64,000 bases of DNA, taken from Macrocystis pyrifera. Its lineage: Eukaryota; Sar; Phaeophyceae; Laminariales; Laminariaceae. How positions within the stretch are numbered: position 1 is the stretch's first letter; each line of letters begins with the position of its first letter. The translations under genes were made by a program, and so were the position numbers. Location of the stretch: assembly GCA_031763025.1 (NCBI GenBank), contig JASSKH010000043.1, positions 1,012,501 through 1,076,500 on the forward strand, read 5' to 3'. The notes below the pieces were generated by a model. It did no database searches. It was not told the origin of the DNA and was given only the letters and a program-made list of their open reading frames with translations. Below, piece by piece: positions 24,601 to 33,265 of the stretch.

Positions 24601-25955
24601 GTGGGTCATACAGCCACTCGAGGGAGGAATATCAGAACATCGTACTGTATGCAGTTGCACCCCTGCTCTACCATGCGTCGATGGTCATTTTCTGTATGTG
24701 CGGTGTGGATGGTGATGCACAGACTATGTGGATAATGACCATGATGACGATTATGAACGATGATAATGACGTTGATGACGAGGCACTGACGCTGGTTCCC
24801 ACAGTGATGCCGATGATGACCATGATGATCCTGATGACGGCGAGGACCTACACTAGTTGTTGTCCCCCATTGACGCTCGAGCAATATCTGTCTCCGTCCA
24901 CCCACGCCCATCCCACCTCTTGTCTCTGGCGCTCTACCACTTGGCAGGCATACCTTACAAGCGGATTGATGGTGCTGGCCTTCGAATTAATTGCCGTTCC
25001 AAACCTCACCCCACGATTAGGCGTCAAGGTGTCTCAGAGGTTGGGATCGGTCTTCGAGATCCCCGTGTACTTCTTGATTCCTCTGGTTTCTCGTGTCAAT
25101 GGAGCTGAGTTCCCCGTCACTGCCGCGGCGATATTCCTTCTGTTTGCCTGCTACGTCACCTCGAACTCGGTGAGTATCATGCAGCTGACGATACGCGTAG
25201 AAAACAACGCACGAACGCCGCGACAACGGCTGTGCTGGGTGAAGTTGTTCGGTAGACTCAAGCAAGCGGAGTGCTGCTTTTGCTGATGCTGCCTCAGTTT
25301 CACGGAAGGCGATCCTATCGAAACCAATGGCCCAGTGGTGTTCCAGAGCGCTGTCCTATCGCAGTGACGGAGCGCAAATGGGTGTAACCCTCATGTCGAT
25401 CAGAAACGGGATTTGTGATCGATCTGAGGACCCTTCCGAACCTAATGTGCCCTTTAACGCCAGCGCAGAACGCACCCTCAAGCGCGAGGGGGGTCACGCA
25501 GGGACCAAGGGCTTTTACGTTGTAGGTTTGCGTATCACCGTGACCTGGTTCAAGCCTAAATTATACTATCTTCCTCTGATCCCCTGCCTTCTATCCTCTG
25601 ACTTTGTTGTGATTCGTTTTCTCCTTCCTGCCAGTTTTTTGTGGGTCTGTCATTGACCCTGAACAACGCCACGGGGCAGGACCGCCGCGGAGAGCTGAAT
25701 GGCATTTCGGCGACAGTGGCGTCTCTTGCGAGGGCTCTCTCCCCTGTCCTGTGTTCGTCCCTTTTCGCGTTCTCCATCGAAGGGCACCACCCATTCCCCT
25801 TTGACTACCGCCTCATGTTCTACCTCATGGCTTCGATGCGACTGACCGTGGCCTGCATGGGATGGAACACGATAGGAGGTAGTACCGAGTGCGTGGAGAA
25901 AGTTGAAGTTGACACCTCGGAAACCAGCGAGTCGTCAATATACGAGAAGCTGTAG
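6489..25955 (+). CDS. ZIF1-like major facilitator superfamily transporter, 9 exons
   Basis: A membrane carrier of the MFS, closest in pattern to the zinc-induced-facilitator (ZIF1/ZIFL) group, whose plant members move small metal chelators or ions, usually with protons, across the vacuolar or plasma membrane. The substrate here is unknown. Exons: 6489-6627, 19196-19436, 20148-20251, 21087-21192, 21910-22020, 22808-23108, 24175-24270, 24948-25169, 25635-25955. All introns are GT-AG, every phase matches, and the sum is 1641 bases (546 residues plus TAG). Family signatures seen are SPGYYAGLLSGAIMIGRLFS, AAVVGPGLGGLLSEPAKHYP, the LGV..SQRLGSV..IPVY block and DRRGELNGISATVASLARA. About twelve membrane segments are split by a hydrophilic loop (residues about 240-325). 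Motif A is unusual: DRFG is followed by CLF where relatives have basic residues. A further 5' non-coding or coding exon cannot be excluded. Confidence 0.85.
7395..7792 (+). mobile_element. LINE 3' stub (copy D) in transporter intron 1, sense
   Basis: The last 150 bases match the 3' end of the LINE at 42470-43830 almost word for word (CTCTCTAGG..TGAAGAATCGGCACGGACACTGG...GACGGGTAGAAAGAA), and both end in an (AAC)n tail, here 7746-7790. The part before it is a T-rich 3' UTR. It is heavily 5' truncated, as expected of target-primed reverse transcription. The open frames across 6975-7676 are read-through of T-rich sequence, not genes. Confidence 0.75.
7793..8555. repeat. Intron filler with a TTCnnGAA-rich microrepeat
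   Basis: Within intron 1. At 8080-8285 the words TTCCAGAA, TTCTAGAA and CTCTAGAA recur every 11-20 bases. The word layout resembles arrayed heat-shock elements (alternating TTC and GAA), but inside an intron it may simply be a decayed short tandem repeat. Nothing else is recognised. Confidence 0.4.
8556..11330 (-). mobile_element. LINE copy A, 5' truncated, antisense in intron 1
   Basis: A minus-strand non-LTR retrotransposon. Reading from high to low coordinates: the pre-RT segment (PVELLNID, VPQQWKDAIIKVLHK), reverse transcriptase blocks, the post-RT C-terminus and a long 3' UTR ending near 8556, where TTCAATCCTAGAG and CGTTAAATCGTTCTG are the reverse complement of the family 3' end. The endonuclease part is absent, so it is 5' truncated. 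It carries frame breaks and no A/AAC tail remains. Confidence 0.8.
9674..11250 (-). pseudogene. LINE-A ORF2 reverse transcriptase and C-terminal segment
   Basis: The recognisable RT motifs are DCNNYRGISLVAHAGKGLL (block 1-2), EEQCGFRLAPST, FIDLRKAYNPVDR (catalytic Asp of block A; N replaces the usual second D), LGLRQGLLL (block B') and SYADDARIVS (YxDD, block C). They lie in 10224-11250. The C-terminal CIVEDL segment lies in 9674-10151 in another frame. Several frame shifts separate the blocks, so no active protein is expected. The product would have reverse-transcribed LINE RNA at a nicked target. Confidence 0.8.
12611..14240 (-). pseudogene. LINE-B reverse transcriptase and C-terminal remnants
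   Basis: The block B' region QGLRQGSVLSPLL lies within 13410-13622. The C-terminal segment (GGNRRPGGQFKTWRRLIVED, 12664-12915) is collinear with LINE-A and LINE-C. The position equivalent to YxDD (near 13365-13385) reads through a stop. Multiple stops and shifts mark it as long dead. Confidence 0.65.
15750..16175 (-). pseudogene. LINE-B endonuclease domain remnant
   Basis: The minus-strand translation shows VSTYNVATLPDKGENGHGHG (the N-terminal YN..TL signature of LINE endonucleases), then GCDVIGLEEPRRAG (the catalytic Glu block, normally LQETRR) and, in a further frame, RLMPMYIDLAGECQTLDFVV. These are the successive strands of an APE-like nuclease that nicks target DNA. The blocks sit in different frames with in-frame stops, so it is a pseudogene. 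Confidence 0.7.
17140..17480 (+). mobile_element. tRNA-derived SINE, copy 1
   Basis: The head has an A-box-like TGGCTTGGTAGG and a B-box-like GGATTCGAGTA in tRNA order within 70 bases. A body of about 250 bases ends in an A-rich tail (17453-17480). A second copy, about 88 percent alike by eye, is on the minus strand at 52262-52593, where the T-arm (GTGAG TTCGAGT CTCAC) is still perfect. RNA polymerase III would transcribe an intact copy. It lies in the sense orientation in transporter intron 1. Confidence 0.8.
17481..19195. other. Remainder of transporter intron 1
   Basis: I see no protein family or repeat of note here, apart from a CA/AAC-rich stretch at 17630-17740 and a short (CA)n tract at 18473-18484. 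The intron ends at the acceptor 19194-19195. Confidence 0.5.
19196..19436 (+). CDS. MFS transporter exon 2 (TM2-TM3)
   Basis: The acceptor is CCTAAG at 19190-19195; entry phase 1 matches exon 1 across the 12.6-kb intron. It encodes the YYAGLLSGAIMIGRLFSSHF helix and the loop-2/3 motif-A region (WGVATDRFGCLF), then a further helix. The donor is GTAAGA at 19437, leaving phase 2. Confidence 0.8.
20148..20251 (+). CDS. MFS transporter exon 3 (TM4)
   Basis: It begins after CCCCAG and supplies LLGLLNGTVTASKTLVSEVC, the counterpart of the G.FNG..G..K.Y..E.. segment in ZIF1. The donor GTGAGT is at 20252. Entry phase 2 and exit phase 1 match the neighbours. Confidence 0.8.
21087..21192 (+). CDS. MFS transporter exon 4 (TM5)
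   Basis: It begins after CTCTAG and encodes AWTIAAVVGPGLGGLLSEPA and KHYPNTFSKLGIFGR, closely following the AW...GP.LGG.L..PA..YP pattern of ZIF1-like carriers. The donor GTGCCT is a weaker match, but the phase (2) fits exon 5. Confidence 0.85.
21910..22020 (+). CDS. MFS transporter exon 5 (TM6)
   Basis: It begins after TTAACAG. The arginine codon split with exon 4 gives FGR-HPYLLPN, as expected after TM5. It encodes the TM6 helix VGSGLALVSLPLVLIFV and ends VEGIVQT at a GTGAGT donor. Confidence 0.85.
22808..23108 (+). CDS. MFS transporter exon 6 (central loop)
   Basis: Starting after TTCGCAAG, it completes the split threonine codon and encodes a polar, Ala/Asn/Lys-rich loop of about 90 residues, then LLAQPNIRKLVVMDGIYS at the start of TM7. 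The exit at GTGTGA is phase 0. The low-complexity loop is the least conserved part, so its exact limits are less sure. Confidence 0.7.
24175..24270 (+). CDS. MFS transporter exon 7 (TM7)
   Basis: Exactly 32 codons between CACCAG and GTGAGA. FVYSGFDEVFTLWSLSS matches the family's TM7 signature (Y..F.E.F.LW), followed by GGLDWSSAQIG. Confidence 0.85.
24948..25169 (+). CDS. MFS transporter exon 8 (TM8-TM10)
   Basis: 74 codons, phase 0 at both ends (TTGGCAG acceptor, GTGAGT donor). It carries VLAFELIAVPNLTPRLGV, SQRLGSVFEIPVYFLIPLVS and the TM10 start. Confidence 0.85.
25635..25955 (+). CDS. MFS transporter exon 9 (TM10-TM12 and C-terminus)
   Basis: The acceptor is TGCCAG at 25629-25634. It encodes FFVGLSLTLNNATGQ, the family-typical DRRGELNGISATVASLARA block, two further helices and an acidic, Ser/Thr-rich tail ending at TAG 25953-25955. 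Confidence 0.9.
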   Translation, partial: FFVGLSLTLNNATGQDRRGELNGISATVASLARALSPVLCSSLFAFSIEGHHPFPFDYRLMFYLMASMRLTVACMGWNTIGGSTECVEKVEVDTSETSESSIYEKL

Positions 25956-26763
25956 GGGTTCACAGGGAGTGGGAGGAGGCGTTTTAAGCCGTTTACGGGA
26001 GATCGTTTTGAACAGCGTTCCATTGTTAGTTTGGACTGGTTGGCACGAGGGCGGGGGGGGGCTACACGCTTGACACGTGGACCTGACATCAGACGAAGGC
26101 GAGCTGTGGCGGCCGTATACCCGTCGTGCTCTTTATAAGCCTTAACTTGCATCGTCACAATTCAAAACCCAACAATCTTTGCGCACGATCAAAGCTTTAG
26201 GGGTTAGTCCATTAGTGAGAAATTGAGGTATTCGACCGTGATCTAAACCGGTCCCTAGTAGGCTAGCAGGGGTGCCTGCTCTATCGCGCGTATGACAGAA
26301 CAGCACGCCACCAACGCCACACGAACGTGTAGTAGAGCAGCACCGGACATCTCATGAGAAAACGAGCGAGGAATAAGCGAAGGCTGATATACACGCGAAA
26401 AACAAGAACTTCAGTTGCTATCCTCACGTTAGTGTATAATACACCAACGAGGCCATTCCCACGCACAACGTCCAGCCTGCACTCGCTTTCATGTTTCCTG
26501 TTGCGTGTCCTGCACCTTACTGCTTGTGTTTGTGCTGAAGAGTGTCGCTGAAGCATCGCGGAAGGCATCAGCAGACCTGGTTCGAGATGCACATGCGGTG
26601 ATCGTCGACATTATTCGGCATTGTACGCCGGGGGAAGAGGAGGTGCATACAGTGCCCCACACAGTTCCTGATAGGTAGACGGTATTGAGAGTGAGTGCGG
26701 GAAAATTCCACGGTAGGGGTGGCGGCTTATTTTCGAGGGCTCTTTCCTAACACGAGGAGCTCA
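25956..26763. other. Transporter 3' flank
   Basis: No gene recognised. This stretch must contain the transporter 3' UTR and poly(A) site. A polypurine/G run lies at 26052-26060. Confidence 0.4.
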
Positions 26764-27222
26764 ATGTATCATCCGAAACACGACTTCGAAGAAGCGTTTG
26801 TTCCCGCAGCCCCAACCCAAGACTTCTATGCGCTATGTAATACTCAAACAAATGTACAATTGATTAAAACAAATATGCTAGTAACCGATATACTTGAGGA
26901 GCTCAACCGTTGCGAAAATGTCAATTTAGAAAATGCAGCCCGTACCGGGGGGGGAGGCGTGAGCGGTGCGTGCTGTGCTGCCTTGCGAGCCACAGCTTAC
27001 ACATCCGCATCGTGTATACCTATGGGTTTGAACGTACTCAGGTACGTTAGGAACATGCACAGTGGTACATACTCCATGCGACTGTCCTCTCCCTCCGAGG
27101 GTTGTAGACGAGAGGGATACAGTGACTTAGTTATATCCAACTTTCTTGACTTGGACACAACAGGTTTTCGAGCCTTGGTTTGCAAAGTACAAACACTTGT
27201 GGGGCCACGGCCGGCGGTCTAA
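26764..27222 (+). CDS. Unrecognised ORF, 152 codons
   Basis: ATG at 26764 opens a frame to TAA at 27220-27222 within a longer open stretch from 26695. The protein begins MYHPKHDFEEAFVPAAPT and is mixed in composition, with a glycine run from a G tract. No family, signal peptide or membrane segment is recognised. It may be chance. Confidence 0.15.
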   Translation: MYHPKHDFEEAFVPAAPTQDFYALCNTQTNVQLIKTNMLVTDILEELNRCENVNLENAARTGGGGVSGACCAALRATAYTSASCIPMGLNVLRYVRNMHSGTYSMRLSSPSEGCRREGYSDLVISNFLDLDTTGFRALVCKVQTLVGPRPAV

Positions 27223-27402
27223 CTTATCCCCGAGCTATGCGACGGTAGATAATCGATCCCCAGTCCGAAAGGTAGATATTTCAAGTCAGAGAGGTTCGTG
27301 ATCTGTATGGTCGAGCTTATGTGGCCGAGTGGCAGCTGAATAACCTGCATGATGAAGGGCATGTTTTCGGGGTTAGAACTTCACTCTATTTTTCCTTCAC
27401 AG

Positions 27403-27556
27403 CATCGCACACCCGCAGATCTGGAGCTTGATGATCGATCGTTGTCCGTCCGACATTCAAAATGTGTTCGGCCTTTATTTGGGGCTTCTCTTGCCAGGAA
27501 CCACCCAATATTTCTACAACCCAACTTTATTTTTCACGGGGTACTCTAACATATAG
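27403..27556 (+). CDS. Possible terminal exon, hydrophobic, unrecognised
   Basis: A TTTTCCTTCACAG acceptor is followed by an open frame of 50 codons to TAG: PQIWSLMIDRCPSDIQNVFG, then LYLGLLLPGTTQYFYNPTLF. The composition is protein-like and the acceptor is good, but no upstream partner exon or family was identified. Confidence 0.2.
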
Positions 27557-27875
27557 CTATGGTACGTACAGGACACTTTTGAAAATTGCTCTTTATCGTT
27601 GAACGCGTCTTGTGCGGGCCGCAGGGTGTAGGGAGCAGGGACATCCGCCAACCCATCTATTTCCCGGTCTATGTCGAAGGTGATATCAATACAGTAAACA
27701 CATATTTCGTGAAGCGGGGACAAAACTGAAGGGCAGTTTGACCATCCGGTGGTTTGACATGGACAGAAAAAAATATGCAGTCGCCCATTGTCGCAGACGG
27801 AACGGATAGCTGGGTTTTTCTTGTGTCGTCGTGCTCTCCTGGTCCCTCGTGTGAGTTTTGCTGTGCGAACCCTAC

Positions 27876-27981
27876 CTGAGAACGCAATAGCACCAGCACC
27901 AGCTGCAGTACACAAGGGGTACACAGGCAGGGTTGGCGTTTTTATATACTGCTTCGACACCGAGCTGGCCACAACCCGCAT
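27876..27981 (-). CDS. Possible first exon of an MLRQ/B12D-like complex I subunit
   Basis: On the minus strand, ATG at 27981 opens 35 codons to a GTAGGG donor (27875-27874). The peptide MRVVASSVSKQYIKTPTLPV, then YPLCTAAGAGAIAFS, has the shape of the NADH-ubiquinone reductase MLRQ/B12D family (basic N-terminus, P..YPL, then a small-residue membrane helix). These are small inner-membrane mitochondrial proteins. The expected second exon, ending near an NPDV motif, was not found between 26.0 and 27.8 kb, so the call rests on one exon and could be chance. Confidence 0.3.
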
Positions 27982-28035
27982 GACTGTCCAAATGGTCAAG
28001 GCGACTCCGGCGCTAGCCCAGAGGACTGAGCTTCG

Positions 28036-29231
28036 GGACTAAGGCAGTAACAGATGCTTAGGCGTATATCGTCCTGCTCATGCTTCTTGTTGTCTTTGGA
28101 CAAATTTGGTTTATTTTCCTGTTGACTTGGCGCGATTGTTCAAAAGCGTTTTTTTTCATTACGACTCCTGATTGCATATTTATTCCGCTCGAGTTCGACT
28201 CTAGGCAAAGAACTGCGGTACTCGTAAACCACAGCAGGAACTTATTTGAGCGTGTTTTCTGTTGTTTGATCGATCAAAAATCTACTGTCTACGATCCGCC
28301 AGCGCGCGCAAGTTATCGAGAGTAACCAGTTAATGGCTGCGCTAGAATCTCGCCAACAACATCCGTTACAGTTGTGTAGTGCAGGGTCTAAGTACGAGCT
28401 GGGCCAGGCAAAACAATGTGTCTTGCTGCCTCGAATACTGCTGACTATGTTCTTGTGGTGGGGTCGTGCAGCCCTGTACTGCTGCTGTGTTTGTATATCA
28501 ACTATCAACAGGAGCAATCGACGCCCATACCAGGCCACGAGAGAAGGTTCGAGGTCGATCACGAAACAATAAAAGCGGACTACAGCACACCACTGCAGCT
28601 TATGGCACCCCCGTGGACGCTCCTCGCGCGGACTACAGCACACGAGACCAGAGCACAGCAGCAGCAAGCGCAGCAGCAGTGGCAGCACGTGTCCGACCAC
28701 TGCCCAGGAACAAAAGCAAGGGGAAGGGATTTAAATCGAAGCTGGGGTTAGCCCATGCGATCCTATGTTGTAGGAACACCGTTTGTGTGCTACGCGATAT
28801 TTTGATGCGTAGCTTATATGTTGGCCATCGAGGTGCATGTATGTGATTGTTTCACGGTAATTTTTCGCGCAGGCTTATCAAGCGTTCAGAGATCTTCAAG
28901 TGAGAAATGGGCAGAAGAAACGTAGGTGCACCTCTATGGTAGCTTGTGTCATCTCGTGACAGAGTTCGGTCTCCCTCATCATCAGAAGGTGTTTAAACGG
29001 CCGGCACTATATTAGGTGCTATGAGCTTCACATCTGTGGTCGTCACGAGACACTCCGGGTAGGTACATTTCCTACCCGAGTATATACTTTGGAAATATTA
29101 TTTCGTTACGCGGTCGACGGCAAGCCTGGTGGCAGACCTTCGCCCGTTTTAGAGCTGTCATTGGTATCAGTAGCTATTCCTCCAACCATGTACTGTCCAA
29201 TGTACGGATTGTATCCTTTTTTTGATACCTA
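28036..29231. other. Intergenic stretch with Gln/Ala-rich open frames
   Basis: At 28333-28850 overlapping + frames are open for 79-126 codons across a CAG-rich segment (28640-28690). One encodes ATG-led VYQLSTGAID and AAASAAAVAARVRPLP. A doubled word GCGGACTACAGCACAC occurs at 28576 and 28629. I recognise no family. Confidence 0.3.
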
Positions 29232-29463
29232 GGTCCGTAAAAATCGCACATACCTACCTGTCCAAAAAACGTTCGAAAGGTTAGGCTACAGTACACACAA
29301 TATAAATAGAATCTTCGTTGTATATCTCGACAGAGGTGATAATCGTGGTAGTAAAAATCGCACATACCTACCTGTCCAGAAAACGTTCGAAAGGTTAGGC
29401 TACAGTACACACAATATAATTAGAATCTTCGTTGTATATCTCAACAGAGGTGATAATCGTGGC
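29232..29463 (+). repeat. Tandem duplication, 117-base unit x2
   Basis: Two adjacent units begin GTAAAAATCGCACATACCTA and end GAGGTGATAATCGTGG, differing at only a few positions by eye. This is a recent tandem duplication. It is not a CRISPR array: there are only two units and no spacer structure. Confidence 0.85.
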
Positions 29464-30247
29464 GATAGCGACGCCGACGGGAGCCACAACAGACACGCGA
29501 AAATGGATACGGTGTACTTCTCCGACATATGTTCCTTTCGGGCCCATACGATGCTATGCTTCGTGTCATGGAAGCGAAGACGACTTGCGAAAAGCTCTCT
29601 CGTATCACCCAAGAAAATCCTCACCGGCTATGTATGTATAAACACAAAAATTCAGGTAGAAATAACAGCCGGAATTGCGTGTGTTCTTCAAATGAGTGTG
29701 CATGTGATGGCACCGGTCAAACCTTTTTCAACGCAAGGCTCTTCGTTTGAGCTCGATGTCTCTCTTGAAATTCAGACAATGAGAATCACAATTAGTTTAA
29801 AACATCGGCCTATCGCAGGGACTCTTCGAACTATCACCACGACACTAAGTGGGATCAGTGGTATTTATTGTAAAGGCAGCATTCGTTTTGGACGAAATGA
29901 TGCTACCCCTGTCTAGTGGTAGCACGCGACTATTACGGCCGGAGTGTTGCCTCGGTCGAGCAGCCCTCGTGGTCACTGCATGTTTGAACCAAAATTACCG
30001 TGAAGAAGGATCGACTTCGCACGGAGTCACGATCGTTTTTCAGAGCTCGATTTTTTCAAGAACGAGAGCCCGACGTATACACGGTGAAAAATGTTGGCTT
30101 CGAACAGTACTATGATGTTAGACTTTCACGTCCGCTGGCGTCGTCCAGAACTCGTTCCCTGAAAACGATCGTAACCCTGTGCGAACTCAATTTTCTTTTC
30201 GGTCCTCCACGGCGGTGACCCTTCATGGGTCAATCTGCAGTACGTAG

Positions 30248-30853
30248 CCGGCATATCTTTTATTTGAACGCGCTGGCCTTTTTGGGGGCAAGAGTCAACC
30301 ATATCACCCGCCCCTGGTACACACGCTCTCCCGAACCTTTATCCGTACGCCATTCCGCCGCCAGGTGGAAAGTGGAGCCACCTTCAAGAGCTACCGAGAT
30401 CTGCGAACGGACATCGCGATCGCGAGGAGAAGACTACGAGAGGCCATGGCATCAGAGAATCGCGACAAAGCGATACTCGCAGGCGTAACGTGCGCAGGTC
30501 CGCAAGCGGTGAGACACATGCATGCGTGCAAGTAGCGCCGACCAAGACGAGTTGCCTGCGTGCAAATCTGAGGCGCGCAAGCGCAGCCACTGCGCTCGGC
30601 TGGGATCAGTGTCCTTCGACGAGTGCACCACTATAAACGAGCCACCCTCGCGGTGGAAACTGTTGGGCGCCTGGGAATGGAAGGCAGCAAACGGATCGAT
30701 CAGGTCGCGGCAAGAATCTACCCAGGTTGCGATTTTTTACTGAGTGCCCGGTACAAACTGGCCCTAAAGGACGGTCAGGCTGCTAGGGGAAGGAAGAAGT
30801 ACTACAGAGCACTACAGGACTGCCAATCAATGATGTTGGCATGGAAGATGTGA
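30248..30853 (+). CDS. Candidate host gene, last two exons, function unknown
   Basis: Exon a (open from 30248, ends 30508 at a GTGAGA donor) encodes PFRRQVESGATFKSYRDLRT and IARRRLREAMASENRDKAIL. Exon b (30587 after GCGCAG, to TGA at 30851-30853) encodes RRVHHYKRATLAVETVGRLG and ends KYYRALQDCQSMMLAWKM. Phases agree (0/0) across a short 78-base intron, and the composition is that of a soluble, helical, basic protein. Exon a lacks a start codon, so exons upstream are needed; an open frame at 30000-30218 (EREPDVYTVKNVGFEQYYDV) is a candidate. No family is recognised. Confidence 0.35.
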
Positions 30854-31979
30854 CGTAGCGTAGGTTAAACGAGGGTTTCCCAAGGATGTAGGTGCCCCTA
30901 ATATGGGAATAGGATATAACTGTCGGTTCACATTGATGAAAGGGGGACTAGTTCTGTGATCTACTAGTTTTATGTTGTAATGGAACATGCACGATACTTC
31001 GTCGGCGGACAAACTGAAATGAAATATCAATACCTCGCCCAAACGCAACAAAAACTGAGAGTAGTCATGTTCACCCCGCCCGTGTTGTACCCTCTTCTAC
31101 AGGGACAAAGGCTGCAAGTTACTGGTAGAGCGTAAATGACGACTCAACAGAAATTCTGAAACTTGTCCTAGTCAAGCATTGGTTACCCAATGTACATCGA
31201 GAGCTCATTCCCAAGCAATAAACTGCAACTCCTCGTGCATACCCCCATGGGTGATTCCGCTTCTACAGGGGGGGTATGTTCTATTTTCGACGCAAAAAAA
31301 GCATCGTTCAGCCAATGGCATGTGTGGCTAAAACAGTAATACAAAACATCAACGACCACAGTGGAGCCGATACTTCAAACCCAAGCCGAAACTTGGACAC
31401 CTTCCAAGGGGTTGGAAATCGATGTTATCCAGAAGCTTCGGTTTACGAATACATCAAACACGGATCCCAATATATCGCGAAGAAATGAATCAGAATATGA
31501 AACACGAGCATCAAGTGCTGAGGCTTCAGACGAAGTTTTCAACCCTACCGCCGAAGCCAGCGTACACCGTGTAGTCTGGAACTTGGAAGAACGGTGCACA
31601 TACTCGCGTGCACTGCCGTAGGCACTGCCGTCACGTGCCGGAGATTAGCCTCATCTCTCATTGTGGCCTCGCGTGTTGCTATCCGACTGTCTAGTAAAGG
31701 GGCAACACAAAAGCCGTAGACAATGGGCTATGTATCGAGCCATGGCACGGTAGTCGTGAGACAGATACTTCAAGTGCTTGTTGGGCCGAATAATTTCAGA
31801 CCACTACACCTCCCGCGTCAATTAGGGATCCGTCTGCTAAAGTGCCTTTCCAACTCAGTTTCGACATACTATGGAATTCGATGTGTGTTTGGCTGTATAC
31901 GTTCAGTATCTTAGTCCACATGGGATAACTCAGAGGGGTCGCGGGAAATATTTCGTCAAAGTCGGTCTATGGGTGGGGT
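30854..31979. other. Intergenic, nothing recognised
   Basis: Only short overlapping open frames. No repeat or family is seen on either strand. Confidence 0.4.
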
Positions 31980-32174
31980 ATGGGCATCCTAACGCTATGC
32001 GCTCGACGAAACGTGCTGCCGTTCGCATGTATATACCTTGTGTTCCTCGGTATATATGCCGCGTCTCACGACAGCAACCCGAATGTCATGCTGTACGACG
32101 CTGCCAGGTATATCGCGCTATGTTTTGCTGTGCGTCCAAACAAACCCACACACAATTCTGGCATCTTTAGATAG
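31980..32174 (+). CDS. Small ORF with one membrane helix
   Basis: An ATG-initiated 64-codon frame: MGILTLCARRNVLPFACIYL and VFLGIYAASHDSNPNVMLYD, then a basic tail. A GTATAT donor at 32108 could end an exon after DAAR. A short basic N-terminus, one helix and an NPNV motif loosely recall small mitochondrial inner-membrane subunits, but the spacing does not fit MLRQ/B12D well. Function unknown. Confidence 0.25.
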   Translation: MGILTLCARRNVLPFACIYLVFLGIYAASHDSNPNVMLYDAARYIALCFAVRPNKPTHNSGIFR

Positions 32175-32917
32175 AGTGGCTTGTGACCAGTAACATCGCC
32201 CACACACACTACTCACCTACCTGAACGACGTCCTATGAAAAGCACAGCACTAGTGATACTCTTGCTTGTTCAACTGAAGCACATACACGGCGCGATCGTG
32301 TAAGCCTCGACGAATGCCAAAACGTTTGGGGCGCACTTACTATTTTATGGAGATCTTCACTCGGGAAAAGCTCGACGCAAATACCCCACAGCCTCAACCG
32401 GACATTGGGAATACTTAAACCACAACACCAGCAACGATATCACGGCGTTCAGGCGTGTATATAAAAATCGATCTCAACGCGAACAACATACCGGTACCAA
32501 ACGATTCCTCGGTTAAGACGTATCGCCAGTGCAAAGTAGCCCGGCCTCAAAGCGCTGCCCCTATCGTTACACGCCTCCCTTGCTTGTCACCCGTCATGTG
32601 CCATATATGTCGACAGACGCAAACACGGAGGATGCACCTACTACACAACGTGTGTCTCCTCTCGGCCGTTTCGACACGAGTTGACACGAGTCGGGCTCGT
32701 GACTGCGACTTTTCTGCGGTCGGGGCCTATCCCGATCTTAACTGCCAAGTGTTTTCACCACTCCGACCGAGTGGATCTGAAACCGACTCAAACGTGAATC
32801 GTGAACCTGTTTCGTTGGCACAGCACCGAGTTGAACACATTCCCATATGACAGTACATATCGCAAAATTAAAAACGCTATCAGTTCCCAAAAGACCTCCG
32901 CAAGTAAGTAAGGGGAG
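32175..32917. other. Intergenic, nothing recognised
   Basis: The open frames here lack any recognisable motif. No repeats noted. Confidence 0.35.
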
Positions 32918-33265
32918 TCACTCGGTCCAGTTGCTCTGAGAGGATGAAACAAAAGCACCAAAATGCGCCCCCCTTCCCGTATCACCGGTCTCGTTCCAGC
33001 TGTTGGACTTCATGCCTTCTAGAAGGTCACTAAACGCCGGGCGGTCACCGGGCTCTACGTCCCAACACGCCCTGGTCATCTCTGCGATTTGGGCCGGGGC
33101 ATCGTCAGGAATAATAGGCCACAGTTCCTTCAACGCCACGCGAATGTAGATGTCCCGAGGGTGCGATACGGCTGCCCACGGAAGCTCGCGGGAAAGCACT
33201 TCCCAAGCCACGACACCGAAGCTGTAGACGTCGCTGGCGTACGTGATTCCGTTTGCATCTAGCAC
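32918..33265 (-). CDS. Protein kinase C-lobe exon (TKL type), orphan
   Basis: Reading from 33265 (after a CGAACCAG acceptor) to TGA at 32920-32918: VLDANGITYASDVYSFGVVA (subdomain IX with the invariant Asp), WEVLSRELPWA (subdomain IX-X), then IPDDAPAQIAEMTRACW and GDRPAFSDLLEGM (subdomain XI, CW...RP). This layout is that of tyrosine-kinase-like Ser/Thr kinases. The acceptor falls where the APE glutamate should end the previous exon. No ATP-binding lobe, catalytic loop or DFG is visible within 1 kb upstream. It is therefore either the 3' exon of a gene whose other exons are unrecognised or a stray kinase fragment. Confidence 0.65.
   Translation of the reverse strand: MLDANGITYASDVYSFGVVAWEVLSRELPWAAVSHPRDIYIRVALKELWPIIPDDAPAQIAEMTRACWDVEPGDRPAFSDLLEGMKSNSWNETGDTGRGAHFGAFVSSSQSNWTE

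Noticed and set aside
24570-24947. Extra transporter exon before exon 8
   Set aside because: The frame is open upstream of 24948 but encodes a Met/Asp-rich run with no family match. The AG at 24946-24947 gives a phase-matched and homologous start.
29232-29463. Possible CRISPR-like array
   Set aside because: There are only two adjacent 117-base units without spacers, in a eukaryotic context.
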